A DNA stretch of 64,000 nt from Rhodoferax sp. (GTDB lineage Bacteria; Pseudomonadota; Gammaproteobacteria; Burkholderiales; Burkholderiaceae_C): the NCBI RefSeq assembly GCF_010365055.1, contig NZ_JAAFHA010000001.1, positions 1-64,000 of the forward strand, in the 5' to 3' direction. The notes beneath the pieces were generated by a model that ran no database searches, was not told the origin of the DNA, and saw only the letters and a list, made by a program, of their open reading frames with translations. This document shows, piece by piece, positions 19,532 through 29,104 of the stretch (positions within the stretch are counted from its first letter, which is position 1; every line of letters begins with the position of its first letter). A program made the translations under genes and the position numbers.

Positions 19532-20187
19532 CGCGCCACCTCAATCAACACCTCGGCCACGGGTCGAAAGGTTTTGCGGTGCTGCGGACAGGCGCCATGC
19601 GCGGTCAAGGCCGCCAGATGTTGTGCCGTGCCATAGCCTTTGTGCTGGGCAAAACCGTACTGCGGGTACTGCAGATCGATGTCGACGCACCAGCGGTCGC
19701 GGTGCACCTTGGCCAGAATAGAGGCAGCCGAAATGGCGGCGACCAGCGCGTCGCCCTTGACAATGGCCTCAGCCCGCACGGTCAACACCGGCAGTCGGTT
19801 GCCATCGACCAGCACCAGCGCCGGTTTGAGACGCAAGCCCTCGACCGCCCGGCGCATCGCGAGCAACGTGGCCTGCAAAATGTTGAGTCGCTCAATCTCT
19901 TCGACGCTGGCCTGGGCAATGCAGCAGCACAGCGCTTTGGCGCGAATCTCGTCAAACAACTGTTCGCGTCGGCGCGCGCTGAGCATTTTGGAGTCCGCCA
20001 GCCCCTTGATCGGCTGCAGGTCGTCCAGAATCACGGCGGCGGCCACGACCGGGCCAGCCAGCGGGCCGCGCCCGGCCTCGTCCACGCCGGCGACCAGGCC
20101 CGCAACATCCCACAAGAGCGAAGCCTGTTTGACGGCCCGCCTGTGCAGAATTTCTTTTTCAGCCTTGGAGAACTTGCTGGATCGCAT
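19528..20187 (-). CDS. rnhB: Ribonuclease HII
   Basis: Cleaves the RNA strand of RNA/DNA hybrids and single ribonucleotides in DNA. It has 219 residues. The first metal-binding Asp-Glu lies in [17 protein letters not shown], and the later metal Asp in LVDGNRLP. C-terminal [11 protein letters not shown] and [15 protein letters not shown] are family-typical. ATG 20187 ([14 protein letters not shown]) is chosen; the tracked 276-residue ORF begins inside lpxB out of frame. It overlaps the lpxB end by 29 bp, the common lpxA-lpxB-rnhB arrangement. Confidence 0.96.
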   Translation of the reverse strand: MRSSKFSKAEKEILHRRAVKQASLLWDVAGLVAGVDEAGRGPLAGPVVAAAVILDDLQPIKGLADSKMLSARRREQLFDEIRAKALCCCIAQASVEEIERLNILQATLLAMRRAVEGLRLKPALVLVDGNRLPVLTVRAEAIVKGDALVAAISAASILAKVHRDRWCVDIDLQYPQYGFAQHKGYGTAQHLAALTAHGACPQHRKTFRPVAEVLIEVAR

Positions 20188-21328
20188 GGGCGGCCAATCG
20201 GGGGGTGTCGCGCTGCAACTGCGTGTGCAATGCGGCAAATTTCTGTTGCAGGGAGGGTATTTTCGCAGGATGCGATGTGCGGGCCTCCAACCATTGCAGC
20301 ACTTCACGCGCCAGCGCCTGGGGTGTGGCTGCGTCTTGCAGCAGTTCGGGCACGACAAATTCGCCGCACAGGATGTTGGGCAAGCCGACCCAAGGCTGCA
20401 GTTGCTTGCGCCGCATGATCTGCCACGACAACCAGCCCATACGGTACGCGATCACCATCGGGCGCTTGAACAGGGCCGCTTCCAACGTGGCGGTGCCACT
20501 GGCGATCAGCGTCACATCGCAGGCCGCCAGCGCCGTGTGCGACTGCCCCTCCATAATCTGCAACTGGGCCTGCAGGCCGCTGGCCCGGGCCGCCTGCTCG
20601 ATGCTGGCGCGCAAGGCGGGAATCGCAGGTACTATGAACTTGATAGCTGGATGCGCTTTATTGATAAGGGCTGCAGCCTGAAAGAACCTCAAGGCCAAAT
20701 GATTGACCTCAGATTGACGGCTGCCAGGCAAGATGGCGACGACTTGATCGGTATCAAGCAGTCCCAAGGCCGCGCGCGCTGCCGGCCGGTCCGCCTCCAT
20801 CGGGATCACGTTGGCCAGCGGGTGCCCCACATAGGTCGCGGCGATGCCGTGCTGGGCCAGCAGAGCGGGCTCGAACGGGAAAATGCACAGCACATGGTCG
20901 ACACTGCGACGGATTTTCTCCACCCGCTCAGGGCGCCAGGCCCAGATGGACGGCGACACAAAATGCACGGTCTTGATGCCCTGCGCTTTCAGATCTCGTT
21001 CCAGATCCAGGTTGAAGTCGGGCGCATCCACGCCAATGAAGATATCGGGGCGACCCTGCAGCAGGCGCGCTTTGAGTTGCTGGCGAATACCCACAATCTC
21101 GCGGTAACGGCGCAGCACCTCCCAACCAAAGCCATGCACCGAGAGTTTGTCGTGCCGCCACCAGGCGACAAAGCCGCGGCGCGCCATCTGGGGGCCCCCG
21201 ATGCCGACGGCGCTCATGAGAGGCCATTGCTCGCGCAAACCATCGAGCAGCAAACCCGCGAGCAGATCGCCCGAGGCCTCGCCGGCCACCAGCGCCACCC
21301 TGAGTTCATGGCTCATGTCATCTGCCAT
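20159..21328 (-). CDS. lpxB: Lipid-A-disaccharide synthase
   Basis: Joins UDP-2,3-diacylglucosamine to lipid X at the inner membrane in lipid A synthesis. It has 389 residues, a GT-B-fold glycosyltransferase of the LpxB family. Visible motifs are [15 protein letters not shown] (N-terminal), [38 protein letters not shown] and [12 protein letters not shown] 21328 or 21316 may be used. Residues [16 protein letters not shown] lie over a degenerate copy of the dispersed repeat, with no evident length change. Confidence 0.97.
   Translation of the reverse strand: MADDMSHELRVALVAGEASGDLLAGLLLDGLREQWPLMSAVGIGGPQMARRGFVAWWRHDKLSVHGFGWEVLRRYREIVGIRQQLKARLLQGRPDIFIGVDAPDFNLDLERDLKAQGIKTVHFVSPSIWAWRPERVEKIRRSVDHVLCIFPFEPALLAQHGIAATYVGHPLANVIPMEADRPAARAALGLLDTDQVVAILPGSRQSEVNHLALRFFQAAALINKAHPAIKFIVPAIPALRASIEQAARASGLQAQLQIMEGQSHTALAACDVTLIASGTATLEAALFKRPMVIAYRMGWLSWQIMRRKQLQPWVGLPNILCGEFVVPELLQDAATPQALAREVLQWLEARTSHPAKIPSLQQKFAALHTQLQRDTPRLAAHAIQQVLQG
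20631..20679 (+). repeat. 49-nt dispersed repeat copy inside lpxB
   Basis: Starts ACTATGAACTTGATAGCTGG and ends AAGGGCTGCAGCCT. It aligns over 49 nt without gaps but is the most divergent of the six. On the minus strand it encodes [16 protein letters not shown] in the same phase as the DUF4149 and trmH copies. Confidence 0.6.
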
Positions 21329-21351
21329 CTCGGCTGCAGTGCGCTTTATGT

Positions 21352-22146
21352 TCAGCGCACGATGCCGCGCTGGGGCGATGTCTGATCCAAAAATGAGAGC
21401 ATCATCTGCACGTCTGGTGTGGACTCAGGACTATTTGTTGCCAAATCTGCAATGCGCTCACGCGCCGCCTGCAGCGTCAGACCCTCGCGGTACAGCGCCT
21501 TGTGCATGGCTTTGACAGCAGCAATCCGATCTGGCGAAAAACCGCGACGGCGCAGTCCTTCATAGTTCATGGAGCGGGCCTGCGCTGGCTGGCCCTGGCA
21601 CATGACGAAAGGCGGCACGTCGGCAACCAACACCGTGCACAGGGCCGTCATGCTGTGCGCACCTATCTTCACAAACTGATGCACCACGGTAAAGCCGCCG
21701 AGAATCGCCCAGTCGCCCACATGGACGTGGCCCGCCAACTGGGAATTGTTGGCAAATATGGTCTTATTGCCGACGACGCAATCGTGCGCCAGGTGCACAT
21801 AGGCCATCAGCCAGTTGTCATCGCCGACGCGGGTGACACCCGCATCCCCGGGAGAGCCAATGTTGAAGGTGCAAAACTCACGAATGGTGTTGCGGTCGCC
21901 AATAATGAGTTCGCAGGGTTCTCCCGCGTACTTCTTATCCTGCGGAATGGCACCCAAGGAGTTGAATTGGAAGATGCGGTTGTCTCGTCCGATCGTGGTG
22001 TGGCCTTCGATCACGCAATGCGGACCAATCGTCGTTCCGGCGCCCACTTTCACATGAGGACCAATCAGGGTGTAGGCACCCACTGTCACCGAGCCGTCAA
22101 GCTCGGCCTGGGAATCGACAATCGCCGTGGCATGGATGGCTGTCAA
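21352..22146 (-). CDS. lpxA: UDP-N-acetylglucosamine acyltransferase
   Basis: Catalyses the first step of lipid A synthesis, transferring 3-hydroxyacyl from ACP to UDP-GlcNAc. The left-handed beta-helix is evident from repeated hexapeptides ([24 protein letters not shown]). The catalytic His region is [13 protein letters not shown], and the helical C-terminal domain follows [22 protein letters not shown] 22146 ([13 protein letters not shown]) has AAGG seven bases upstream and gives 264 residues against about 262 in E. coli. The tracked TTG 22164 is less like the family. Confidence 0.97.
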   Translation of the reverse strand: MTAIHATAIVDSQAELDGSVTVGAYTLIGPHVKVGAGTTIGPHCVIEGHTTIGRDNRIFQFNSLGAIPQDKKYAGEPCELIIGDRNTIREFCTFNIGSPGDAGVTRVGDDNWLMAYVHLAHDCVVGNKTIFANNSQLAGHVHVGDWAILGGFTVVHQFVKIGAHSMTALCTVLVADVPPFVMCQGQPAQARSMNYEGLRRRGFSPDRIAAVKAMHKALYREGLTLQAARERIADLATNSPESTPDVQMMLSFLDQTSPQRGIVR

Positions 22147-22153
22147 ATGAGCA

Positions 22154-22157
22154 CCTT
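22154..22157 (-). promoter_or_regulatory. Shine-Dalgarno fixing the TTG start of lpxA
   Basis: AAGG, then TGCTCAT (7 nt), then TTG 22146. The site overlaps the fabZ stop codon, implying coupling. Confidence 0.6.
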
Positions 22158-22597
22158 CAAGCAATCTTGCGCACCGCGCAGGTTAATTCGGCTTCCACAG
22201 CAAGTTCATCATCGACCAGGGCACGCGCCTTGAACTTGAAAACACCGGCCTTCATGCGCACCAACTCAACCTCAAGAATCAGTTGATCGCCTGGTTCCAC
22301 CGGACGCTTGAAGCGCACGCCGTCCATGCCGGCAAAATAGTAAACAGAGTCTTCGTTGGGCGTCGTATCGATCGCGTCAAACGCCAGCAACGCGGCGGCC
22401 TGCGCCAGCGCCTCCAGCATCAACACGCCCGGCATCACCGGCCGATGGGGAAAGTGGCCTTGAAAAAATGGCTCATTGATGGTGACATTTTTCAGTGCCC
22501 GGATACTCTTACCCTTGTCAAGCGCCAGCACCCGATCCACCAACAGGAATGGGTAACGGTGCGGCAATTGCTTGAGAATCTTATAAATATCCATCAT
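22157..22597 (-). CDS. fabZ: 3-hydroxyacyl-ACP dehydratase FabZ
   Basis: Dehydrates 3-hydroxyacyl-ACP in fatty acid elongation, competing with LpxA and LpxD for hydroxyacyl-ACP. The 146-residue hot-dog fold shows [13 protein letters not shown], the catalytic His in [20 protein letters not shown] and [22 protein letters not shown] 22597 or 22594 are both plausible; the tracked 22609 lies within lpxD. The order lpxD-fabZ-lpxA is the standard gram-negative arrangement. Confidence 0.97.
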   Translation of the reverse strand: MMDIYKILKQLPHRYPFLLVDRVLALDKGKSIRALKNVTINEPFFQGHFPHRPVMPGVLMLEALAQAAALLAFDAIDTTPNEDSVYYFAGMDGVRFKRPVEPGDQLILEVELVRMKAGVFKFKARALVDDELAVEAELTCAVRKIA

Positions 22598-22601
22598 CTT
22601 T

Positions 22602-23624
22602 TCACTCACTTCGTGTCGCTACGGCTTGGGCCGCGAGGTTTGATTTTTCGAATTCACCTATTTTTTCCTCCAGCACCCGAATGCGATCACGCAAGCTGTG
22701 CAGTTGCTTCAGTGATGCGGCATTTTTTTCCCAGGCGGCGTTGTCGTCAATCGGGAATATTCCAGTGTAGTGACCGGGCTTGCGCAGCGAGCGGGTGACC
22801 ACGCTAGCGGCTGAGATGTTGACCTCATCGGCCAGCGCCAGATGGCCCAACACAATCGCACCCCCGCCCAGGGTGCAGTGCGCGCCAATGGTGGCACTGC
22901 CCGCCACACCGACGCAGCCGGCCATGGCAGTATGTTGGCCAACCTTCACGTTGTGACCGATCTGTATCAGGTTGTCGAGCTTGACGCCGTCCTCAATCAC
23001 CGTGTCTTGCAGGGCGCCACGGTCAATGCAGGTGTTGGCGCCAATTTCAACATCGTTGCCGATACGAACCGCACCCAGTTGCTCAATTTTTTCCCAAGCG
23101 CCGCCATTGGGCGCAAAACCGAATCCATCGGCACCGATGACAACGCCCGAATGCAGCAGACAGCGCTCGCCGATGACGCAGTTCTCACCCACCGTAACGC
23201 GCGACTTGAGCACGGTGTCGGCGCCGATGCTGGCGCCACACTCGATCACACACAGGGCGCCAATGCTGGCGCGCGGGTGCACAAAAGCGTCAGGGTCAAT
23301 GACGGCACTAGGGTGAATTTGCGCCCGCACGGCGTTTGGCAAACTCTTCTTCCAGAGTTGAGTGACACGGGCAAAGTACAGATAAGGCTGCTCGGTCACG
23401 ATGCAGGCGCCACGTGCCATGGCGGCATCTCGCATCTTCGGACTGACGATGACGCACGCGGCACGCGAGGCCGCCAGTTGGTTCTGGTACTTGGGGTGGC
23501 TGAGAAAACTCAGCTGTTGGGGCGTTGCGCTTTCAAGCGGCGCCAGGCCTTCGATGCTGAGGCTGGCGTCACCGTGCAACTCACCGCCCAGCGACTCAAC
23601 AATCAAACCTAAAAGCAGCGTCAC
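22602..23624 (-). CDS. lpxD: UDP-3-O-(3-hydroxyacyl)glucosamine N-acyltransferase
   Basis: Adds the second hydroxyacyl chain in lipid A synthesis. 340 residues: an N-terminal uridine-binding domain ([18 protein letters not shown]), a hexapeptide beta-helix ([20 protein letters not shown]), the catalytic His segment [15 protein letters not shown] and a C-terminal helix ([14 protein letters not shown]). The start is a GTG at 23624 with a weak upstream SD. It lies between skp and fabZ. Confidence 0.97.
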   Translation of the reverse strand: MTLLLGLIVESLGGELHGDASLSIEGLAPLESATPQQLSFLSHPKYQNQLAASRAACVIVSPKMRDAAMARGACIVTEQPYLYFARVTQLWKKSLPNAVRAQIHPSAVIDPDAFVHPRASIGALCVIECGASIGADTVLKSRVTVGENCVIGERCLLHSGVVIGADGFGFAPNGGAWEKIEQLGAVRIGNDVEIGANTCIDRGALQDTVIEDGVKLDNLIQIGHNVKVGQHTAMAGCVGVAGSATIGAHCTLGGGAIVLGHLALADEVNISAASVVTRSLRKPGHYTGIFPIDDNAAWEKNAASLKQLHSLRDRIRVLEEKIGEFEKSNLAAQAVATRSE

Positions 23625-23646
23625 ACGTCACTTGCCGGAGGCATCG

Positions 23647-24171
23647 TCATTTGGCGCCGTTCGAATTCAGAACCTTTAGGACTTTGTCGGTGATATCGAG
23701 TCTTGGATTGACATACACCGCATCCTGCAGAATCAGGTCATACTTTTCAGCCTCAGCCACTTGCTTGACGACTTTGTTGGCGCGCTCAATCACCTGCTGC
23801 AACTCTTCATTTTTGCGTGCGTTCAGGTCTTCCTGAAACTCACGACTCTTGCGCTGTACGTCACGATCCTGCTCCAGCAACTGCTTCTGCCGCGTCGTGC
23901 GCTGTGTTGCTGACAGAGTGGGTGCTTCGCGCTCAAAGTTGTCAGCCAGCGTCTTCAGCGCAGCCCTCGAATCCATGATTTCTTTTTCGCGCTTGGAAAA
24001 TTCCTGCTCAAGCTTGAGCTGCGCCGACTTGGCCGTACTTGCCTCCTTGAAAATCCGGTCGGTACTGACAAACCCGATCCGGGACTCCTGGGCCTGGGCC
24101 TGCATGTGTGCTGACACCAGTAAACCGCCCAGCGCGATGCTGGCAAGACTGTGACGTAGTAAATAATTCAT
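23647..24171 (-). CDS. skp: OmpH/Skp-family periplasmic chaperone
   Basis: A periplasmic holdase that escorts outer-membrane proteins to BamA. It has 174 residues. A signal peptide (about 1-27) ends AQAQAQ, then IGFVSTDRIFKEA opens the mature protein. A long charged helical arm (KLEQEFSKREKEIMDSRAAL onward) forms the Skp tentacle, and YDLILQDAVYVNPRLDITDKVL closes the body. Its ATG overlaps the bamA stop (TGATG), so it is coupled to bamA. Confidence 0.95.
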   Translation of the reverse strand: MNYLLRHSLASIALGGLLVSAHMQAQAQESRIGFVSTDRIFKEASTAKSAQLKLEQEFSKREKEIMDSRAALKTLADNFEREAPTLSATQRTTRQKQLLEQDRDVQRKSREFQEDLNARKNEELQQVIERANKVVKQVAEAEKYDLILQDAVYVNPRLDITDKVLKVLNSNGAK

Positions 24172-26462
24172 CAGAAACTCGTTCCAATTTGAAATTGCAT
24201 GGTCTGTATTTTATCGCCGTCATATTTCTTGATCGGCTTGGCGAAGGCCAGACGCAAGGGTCCGACTGGCGAAATCCAGCTGATGCCCACCCCGACCGAT
24301 GCGCGCAGACTGCCCGCGTTGGCATTGACGCCACCGGAGCCGCCGACACTGCCGGCATCAGCAAAAGCATACATCCGCAAGGTCCGGTCATTGCCGGCGC
24401 CCGGGAAGGGAGACAGTATTTCGGCGTTCAAATTCAATTTTCGGGTGCCCCCCAAGACGGCCTCTTGGCTATCACGTGGCCCCAGGCTGCCCTGCTCAAA
24501 CCCGCGTACCGATCCCAAACCACCACCGTAAAAATTCTTGAACACGGGGTAGGATTTATCGCCGGCGGATGCGCCCACGCCCACCTCAGCGTTAAATGCC
24601 GCCGTGAATTGCTTGCTGAGCGGGATAAATTCCTGGAACTGGTAAGTGGCCCGCACGTAACGCACGTCGCCCGCGGGCGACCATTCCGCGTTGGCGCGCT
24701 GATAGCGGCCCGAGTTCGGCGCCAGTGCACTGTCGCGACGATCGCGCGACCACCCCACCGTCAACGGAATGGCCAGACTGGAAAGTCCATATTCCTTAAT
24801 GTGGGCGTCGTAAGTTGTTGGCAACAGATCACCGGGGACAATGGTCGTATTCTCGACACCCGCCCCAAAATAGACCGTGTCCGTCTCGGTGAACGGCACG
24901 CCAAAACGCAGACTGCCACCCGAGGTCTTGAGCTTGTAATAGCTGTCGTCCTGGTAGGGGCTGCTGGTCCGGTAGTACACGTCAATGGTTCTGGAAACGC
25001 CGTCGGGCGTGAAGTAAGGATCGGTGGTGTTGAAAACAACCATCCGGTTGTATTTGCTGGTGTTGACCTGCACACCCAAAGAGTTGCCCGAACCAAAGGC
25101 ATTTTCCTGTTTCAGACCAAATGAGAGTCCAAGCCCGTCGCCACTGGAGTAGCCGGCACCCAGACTCAGACTACCGGTGGGCTTTTCAACCACGTTGATG
25201 CTCAGATCGACCTGATCGGGTGAACCGGGCACTTCTTGGGTCTCGATACCGACCTCCTTGAAGTACCCGAGCCGATCGACGCGGTCGCGAGACAACTTGA
25301 TCTTGTCAGCGTCATACCAGGAAGCTTCAAACTGGCGAAACTCCCGGCGCACCACCACATCACGCGTGCGGCTGTTGCCGGTGACGTTGATTTTGCGCAC
25401 ATAGGCCCGCCGGGATGGCTCTGCCTGCAGCACCAAGGCGACACGGTTGTTGGCGCGATCAATGTCAGGGCGCGCCTGCACCCGTGCAAACGCGTAACCA
25501 AAATTACCGAAATAGTCGGTGAACGCCTTGGTGGTCTTGGCCACTTCATCGGCGTTATAGGCCTCGCCGGGACGGATGGTCACCAGCGACTTGAACTCAT
25601 CGTCCTTGCCCAGGAAATTTCCTTCAAGCTTGACGCCGCTGACAATGAAGCGCTCACCTTCAGAAATGTTGATGGTGATGGAAATATCCGTCTTGTTGGG
25701 CAAGATCGCCACTTGCGTGGAGTCGACCTTGAACTCCAGATACCCCCGCGTGAGGTAATACGAACGCAAAGTTTCAATGTCGGCATTGAGCTTGGCGCGT
25801 GAATAGCGATCCGCCTTGGTGTACCAGCTCAACCAGCCCCCCGTGTCCAGGTCAAACAGGCCACGCAAGGTCGACTCGCCGAAGACTTTGTTGCCCACGA
25901 TCCGTATTTCGCTAATTTTTGCCGTCTCACCCTCGGTCACTGTAAACGTCAGATTGACCCGGTTGCGTTCAATCGGCGTCACTGTTGTGACCACTTCGGC
26001 GGCATACAGGCTGCGATTGATGTACTGCCGCTTGAGCTCCTGCTCGGCGCGATCAAGTTGGGCTTTGTCAAACGGGCGGCCATCGGTCAGACCGACATCA
26101 CGCAAGGCTTTCTTGAGAACGTCCTTGTCAAACTCCTTGGTGCCGACAAACTCAACCTCGGCAATCGTCGGGCGCTCCTCAACCACAATCACCAGCACAT
26201 CGCCATTGACCTCAATGCGCACGTCCTTGAACAAACCCAGCGCAAACAGCGTGCGAATGGCCGAAGTGCCCACTTCATCGTTGTAGACGTCGCCGACCCG
26301 AACCGGCAGCGACACGAAAACCGTGCCCGGTTCCACGCGCTGCAAGCCCTCAATACGAATATCGCGCACCGTAAACGGGCTGACCGCCCAGGCCGTGCCG
26401 GCCACAAAGACCAGAGAAGCGACGGCGGAAACGGTGCGCAGAGCAAAGCGATTAAATTGCAT
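24171..26462 (-). CDS. bamA: Outer membrane assembly factor BamA
   Basis: The central subunit of the beta-barrel assembly machine. It has 763 residues with a signal peptide ending near AVS, five POTRA domains (about 25-420; first FTVRDIRIEGLQRVEPG) and a 16-strand barrel. The barrel carries the SVRGFEQGSLGP segment of loop 6, with the conserved VRGF, and ends in Phe (IGTSF). ATG 26462 (MQFNRFALRTV) gives a proper signal peptide; the tracked start adds 16 residues. It sits between rseP and skp. Confidence 0.98.
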   Translation of the reverse strand: MQFNRFALRTVSAVASLVFVAGTAWAVSPFTVRDIRIEGLQRVEPGTVFVSLPVRVGDVYNDEVGTSAIRTLFALGLFKDVRIEVNGDVLVIVVEERPTIAEVEFVGTKEFDKDVLKKALRDVGLTDGRPFDKAQLDRAEQELKRQYINRSLYAAEVVTTVTPIERNRVNLTFTVTEGETAKISEIRIVGNKVFGESTLRGLFDLDTGGWLSWYTKADRYSRAKLNADIETLRSYYLTRGYLEFKVDSTQVAILPNKTDISITINISEGERFIVSGVKLEGNFLGKDDEFKSLVTIRPGEAYNADEVAKTTKAFTDYFGNFGYAFARVQARPDIDRANNRVALVLQAEPSRRAYVRKINVTGNSRTRDVVVRREFRQFEASWYDADKIKLSRDRVDRLGYFKEVGIETQEVPGSPDQVDLSINVVEKPTGSLSLGAGYSSGDGLGLSFGLKQENAFGSGNSLGVQVNTSKYNRMVVFNTTDPYFTPDGVSRTIDVYYRTSSPYQDDSYYKLKTSGGSLRFGVPFTETDTVYFGAGVENTTIVPGDLLPTTYDAHIKEYGLSSLAIPLTVGWSRDRRDSALAPNSGRYQRANAEWSPAGDVRYVRATYQFQEFIPLSKQFTAAFNAEVGVGASAGDKSYPVFKNFYGGGLGSVRGFEQGSLGPRDSQEAVLGGTRKLNLNAEILSPFPGAGNDRTLRMYAFADAGSVGGSGGVNANAGSLRASVGVGISWISPVGPLRLAFAKPIKKYDGDKIQTMQFQIGTSF

Positions 26463-26510
26463 TTTGAATATTAAAAAGTCAAGCCGGTGTTGAATGTCAA
26501 CGCCAGACAT

Positions 26511-27872
26511 TTAGCCAAATAAGCGGGTGATATCGTTAAAGAGGGCAATCGACATCAAAAGGAACAGGATCGCAACGCCACCGCGTTGCAGAGTTTCCAT
26601 CCAGGCATCCGAGACCGGTTTGCCCGTCACACCCTCCCAAAGATAATACATCAGGTGACCACCATCCAGAACCGGCAATGGCAGCAAATTCAAAACGCCC
26701 AGGCTGACACTGATCAGAGCGAGAAACAGCAAGTACTGCGTCAGTCCCATTGCGGCAGACTTGCCGGCGAAATCCGCAATCGTCAAAGGACCGCTGAGGT
26801 TTTTGACCGACGCCTCGCCAATCAGCATCTTGCCCATCATTTTGAGCGTCAAGAGCGAGACATCCCAGGTGCGCGTCACACCGCGCCACAATCCGTCGAT
26901 TGCGCCGTAGCGCACCGTCACCAGCTCTGGTATGGCGCCCACGTAGGCGCCGATTCGTCCCACCGCCAACTCGCCCTCTTGCCGAACCTCAGGAGTGACG
27001 ATGATTTCAAGCTCCGTTCCGGCCCGGTCAATCTTCCAGGCAGCCGGCACGGCCTTCCCATTCACCACCGACGCGCGAATCAGCTGGCGCAACTGTTGGC
27101 CGTCCAGAACCGGCCTTGATCCGACCTGGCGCACCAGATCGCCGTCACGCAAGCCGGCCTTGTCGGCCGCAGAGCCCGCCATGACCTCGCCAATGACCGG
27201 CCGGGTGTGCGGGCCTACGACCCCAATCTTGTGGAACAAATCAGCATTGGCCTCGCTGGCATCCATGCCGGCCAGCTTGAGCAGCACTTCGCTGGTGTCG
27301 GTGCGGCCCGGCGTCGTCAGCTCCAGACGCACGTCCTGCCCTTCCAGCGCGCCCCGGGTCAAGAGCCAGCGCAGGTCTTCAAACGAGGCCACGCTTTGCA
27401 GTTCTTCGTCGGCAAAGCCGGCGCGCTGCACCCGCTCGCCGCCGACCACGCCGGCTTGTTGCGCCACCGAGCCCGCCTCGGGGCTGGCCAGAATGGCTGC
27501 CGGATACTCCACGCCGCTCCAGTTCACTGCCGCATATAACAGCGCCGCCAGCAGCAAATTGGCCACCGGGCCCGCCGCCACGATCAGCACGCGCGATCGC
27601 AAGGGTTGGTTGTTGAAGGCGAGATGCCGCTCACCCTCGGGTACCGGCGATTCGCGCTCGTCGAGCATCTTGACGTAGCCGCCCACCGGAAAAGCGCACA
27701 GCGCAAATTCGGTCGATGAACCCTTGGGCTGCCAGCGATACAGCGTTTTACCAAAACCAATGGAAAATCGCAGCACTTTGACACCACAAGCCACGGCCAC
27801 GCGGTAATGTCCATACTCATGGATCGCTATCAACAGGCCGAGTGCCAATACAAAGGACGCAAGGGTCAGCAT
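26511..27872 (-). CDS. rseP: RIP metalloprotease RseP (site-2 protease)
   Basis: An inner-membrane intramembrane protease that cleaves the anti-sigma factor RseA and signal-peptide remnants in E. coli. It has 453 residues. The zinc motif HEYGH is in the first TM helix (about 5-25), two PDZ-like domains lie centrally (about 120-300) and the third zinc ligand is in LPLPVLDGGHLMYY. A final TM helix ends ITRLFG. The sequence follows dxr and precedes bamA by 48 bp, as in most gram-negatives. Confidence 0.96.
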   Translation of the reverse strand: MLTLASFVLALGLLIAIHEYGHYRVAVACGVKVLRFSIGFGKTLYRWQPKGSSTEFALCAFPVGGYVKMLDERESPVPEGERHLAFNNQPLRSRVLIVAAGPVANLLLAALLYAAVNWSGVEYPAAILASPEAGSVAQQAGVVGGERVQRAGFADEELQSVASFEDLRWLLTRGALEGQDVRLELTTPGRTDTSEVLLKLAGMDASEANADLFHKIGVVGPHTRPVIGEVMAGSAADKAGLRDGDLVRQVGSRPVLDGQQLRQLIRASVVNGKAVPAAWKIDRAGTELEIIVTPEVRQEGELAVGRIGAYVGAIPELVTVRYGAIDGLWRGVTRTWDVSLLTLKMMGKMLIGEASVKNLSGPLTIADFAGKSAAMGLTQYLLFLALISVSLGVLNLLPLPVLDGGHLMYYLWEGVTGKPVSDAWMETLQRGGVAILFLLMSIALFNDITRLFG

Positions 27873-27893
27873 GGTTCTTTAAAACGGGCTTGA

Positions 27894-29087
27894 TCAGCGA
27901 GCGACACGGCGTACCGCTTGCTGCGCGGCAGCACGCGACGCGGCATCCAATGCCAGCAGATCGTCCAGCGATTGCGGACTGGCCGGCACCACCGACTCGA
28001 GCGTTTCCAGATTGACGCCATGAATCTGGTCAAAGCGTATTTGGCCGTCAAGAAACGCAGCAACCGCCACTTCATTGGCGGCGTTCAACACGGCGGTTGA
28101 ACCGGAAGGCGCATTCAGAACTTGCCACGCCAGCTTCAAACCCGGAAAACGTTGTTCGTGGCCGTTCGAGTCCAGCGACTCGAAGGTCATATCTGCCATC
28201 ACCCGAAAATCCAGCGCGCCAGCACCCGAGGCCATCCGGTCGGGCCAGGCCAGGCCATAGGCAATCGGCACTTTCATGTCGGGCGTGCCGAGTTGGGCCA
28301 GCACGGAATTGTCTTTGTACTGCACCATGGAATGAATGACGCTCTGCGGGTGAATCACGACCTCGATCTGTTCTGGCGTGACACCAAACAGGAAGCGCGC
28401 CTCAATGACTTCCAGGGCTTTGTTCATCATGGTGGCGGAATCGACTGAAATCTTCCGCCCCATGACCCAATTGGGGTGGGCACAGGCCTGCGCAGGTGTT
28501 ACGTCCCGCAGCGTATGGGGCGCGCGCTGCCGAAAGGGTCCACCCGACGCCGTGAGAATAATTTTGTCAATCTGGCTCGACCAGACCGCAGCATCATCGG
28601 GCAGTGACTGAAAAATGGCCGAATGCTCGCTGTCAATCGGCAGCAGCTTGGCGCCCCCTGTGGTGACCGCCTGCATGAAATAAGCGCCCCCCACCACCAA
28701 GGCTTCCTTGTTCGCCAGCAACAGACGTTTGCCGGCGTGGGCCGCAGCCAGACAGGAGGCCAGGCCGGCGGCACCCACAATCGCCGCCATCACCGCATCC
28801 GCCTCTTCGTGCGAGGCAATCATGGCCAAGGCCGACGCACCCCAAAGAACCCGAGTCGTCAGACCAAGGTCGCGGCATTGACGCTCCAGCACACGACCGT
28901 GCGGCTCGCTGACCATGACGGCAAACACGGGTTTGAACTGCACACACTGCTGCAGTAATAATTCGTTCTGCGTCGACGCGCTCAGGGCGAACACCTCGAA
29001 CCGGTCGGGATGGCGCGCAATCACGTCAAGCGTGCTGACCCCAATGGAACCGGTTGAGCCCAGAATAGCGACCCGCTGTTTAACCAT
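27894..29087 (-). CDS. dxr: 1-deoxy-D-xylulose-5-phosphate reductoisomerase
   Basis: Converts DXP to 2-C-methyl-D-erythritol 4-phosphate in the MEP isoprenoid route. At 397 residues it is close to E. coli (398). The NADPH loop is ILGSTGSIG, the metal and substrate motifs are LLPIDSEHSAIFQSL and ASGGPFR, and SVDSATMMNKALEVIEA follows. ATG 29087 (MVKQRVAILG) is the preferred start, although the ATG at 29105 overlapping the cdsA stop would add coupling. Note that uppS, usually next to cdsA, is absent. Confidence 0.97.
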   Translation of the reverse strand: MVKQRVAILGSTGSIGVSTLDVIARHPDRFEVFALSASTQNELLLQQCVQFKPVFAVMVSEPHGRVLERQCRDLGLTTRVLWGASALAMIASHEEADAVMAAIVGAAGLASCLAAAHAGKRLLLANKEALVVGGAYFMQAVTTGGAKLLPIDSEHSAIFQSLPDDAAVWSSQIDKIILTASGGPFRQRAPHTLRDVTPAQACAHPNWVMGRKISVDSATMMNKALEVIEARFLFGVTPEQIEVVIHPQSVIHSMVQYKDNSVLAQLGTPDMKVPIAYGLAWPDRMASGAGALDFRVMADMTFESLDSNGHEQRFPGLKLAWQVLNAPSGSTAVLNAANEVAVAAFLDGQIRFDQIHGVNLETLESVVPASPQSLDDLLALDAASRAAAQQAVRRVAR

Positions 29088-29104
29088 GCTCGTCACACCC
29101 TTCA

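Noticed and set aside
19640-21385. 581-residue plus-strand ORF opposite rnhB and lpxB
   Set aside because: Antisense shadow; no family features.
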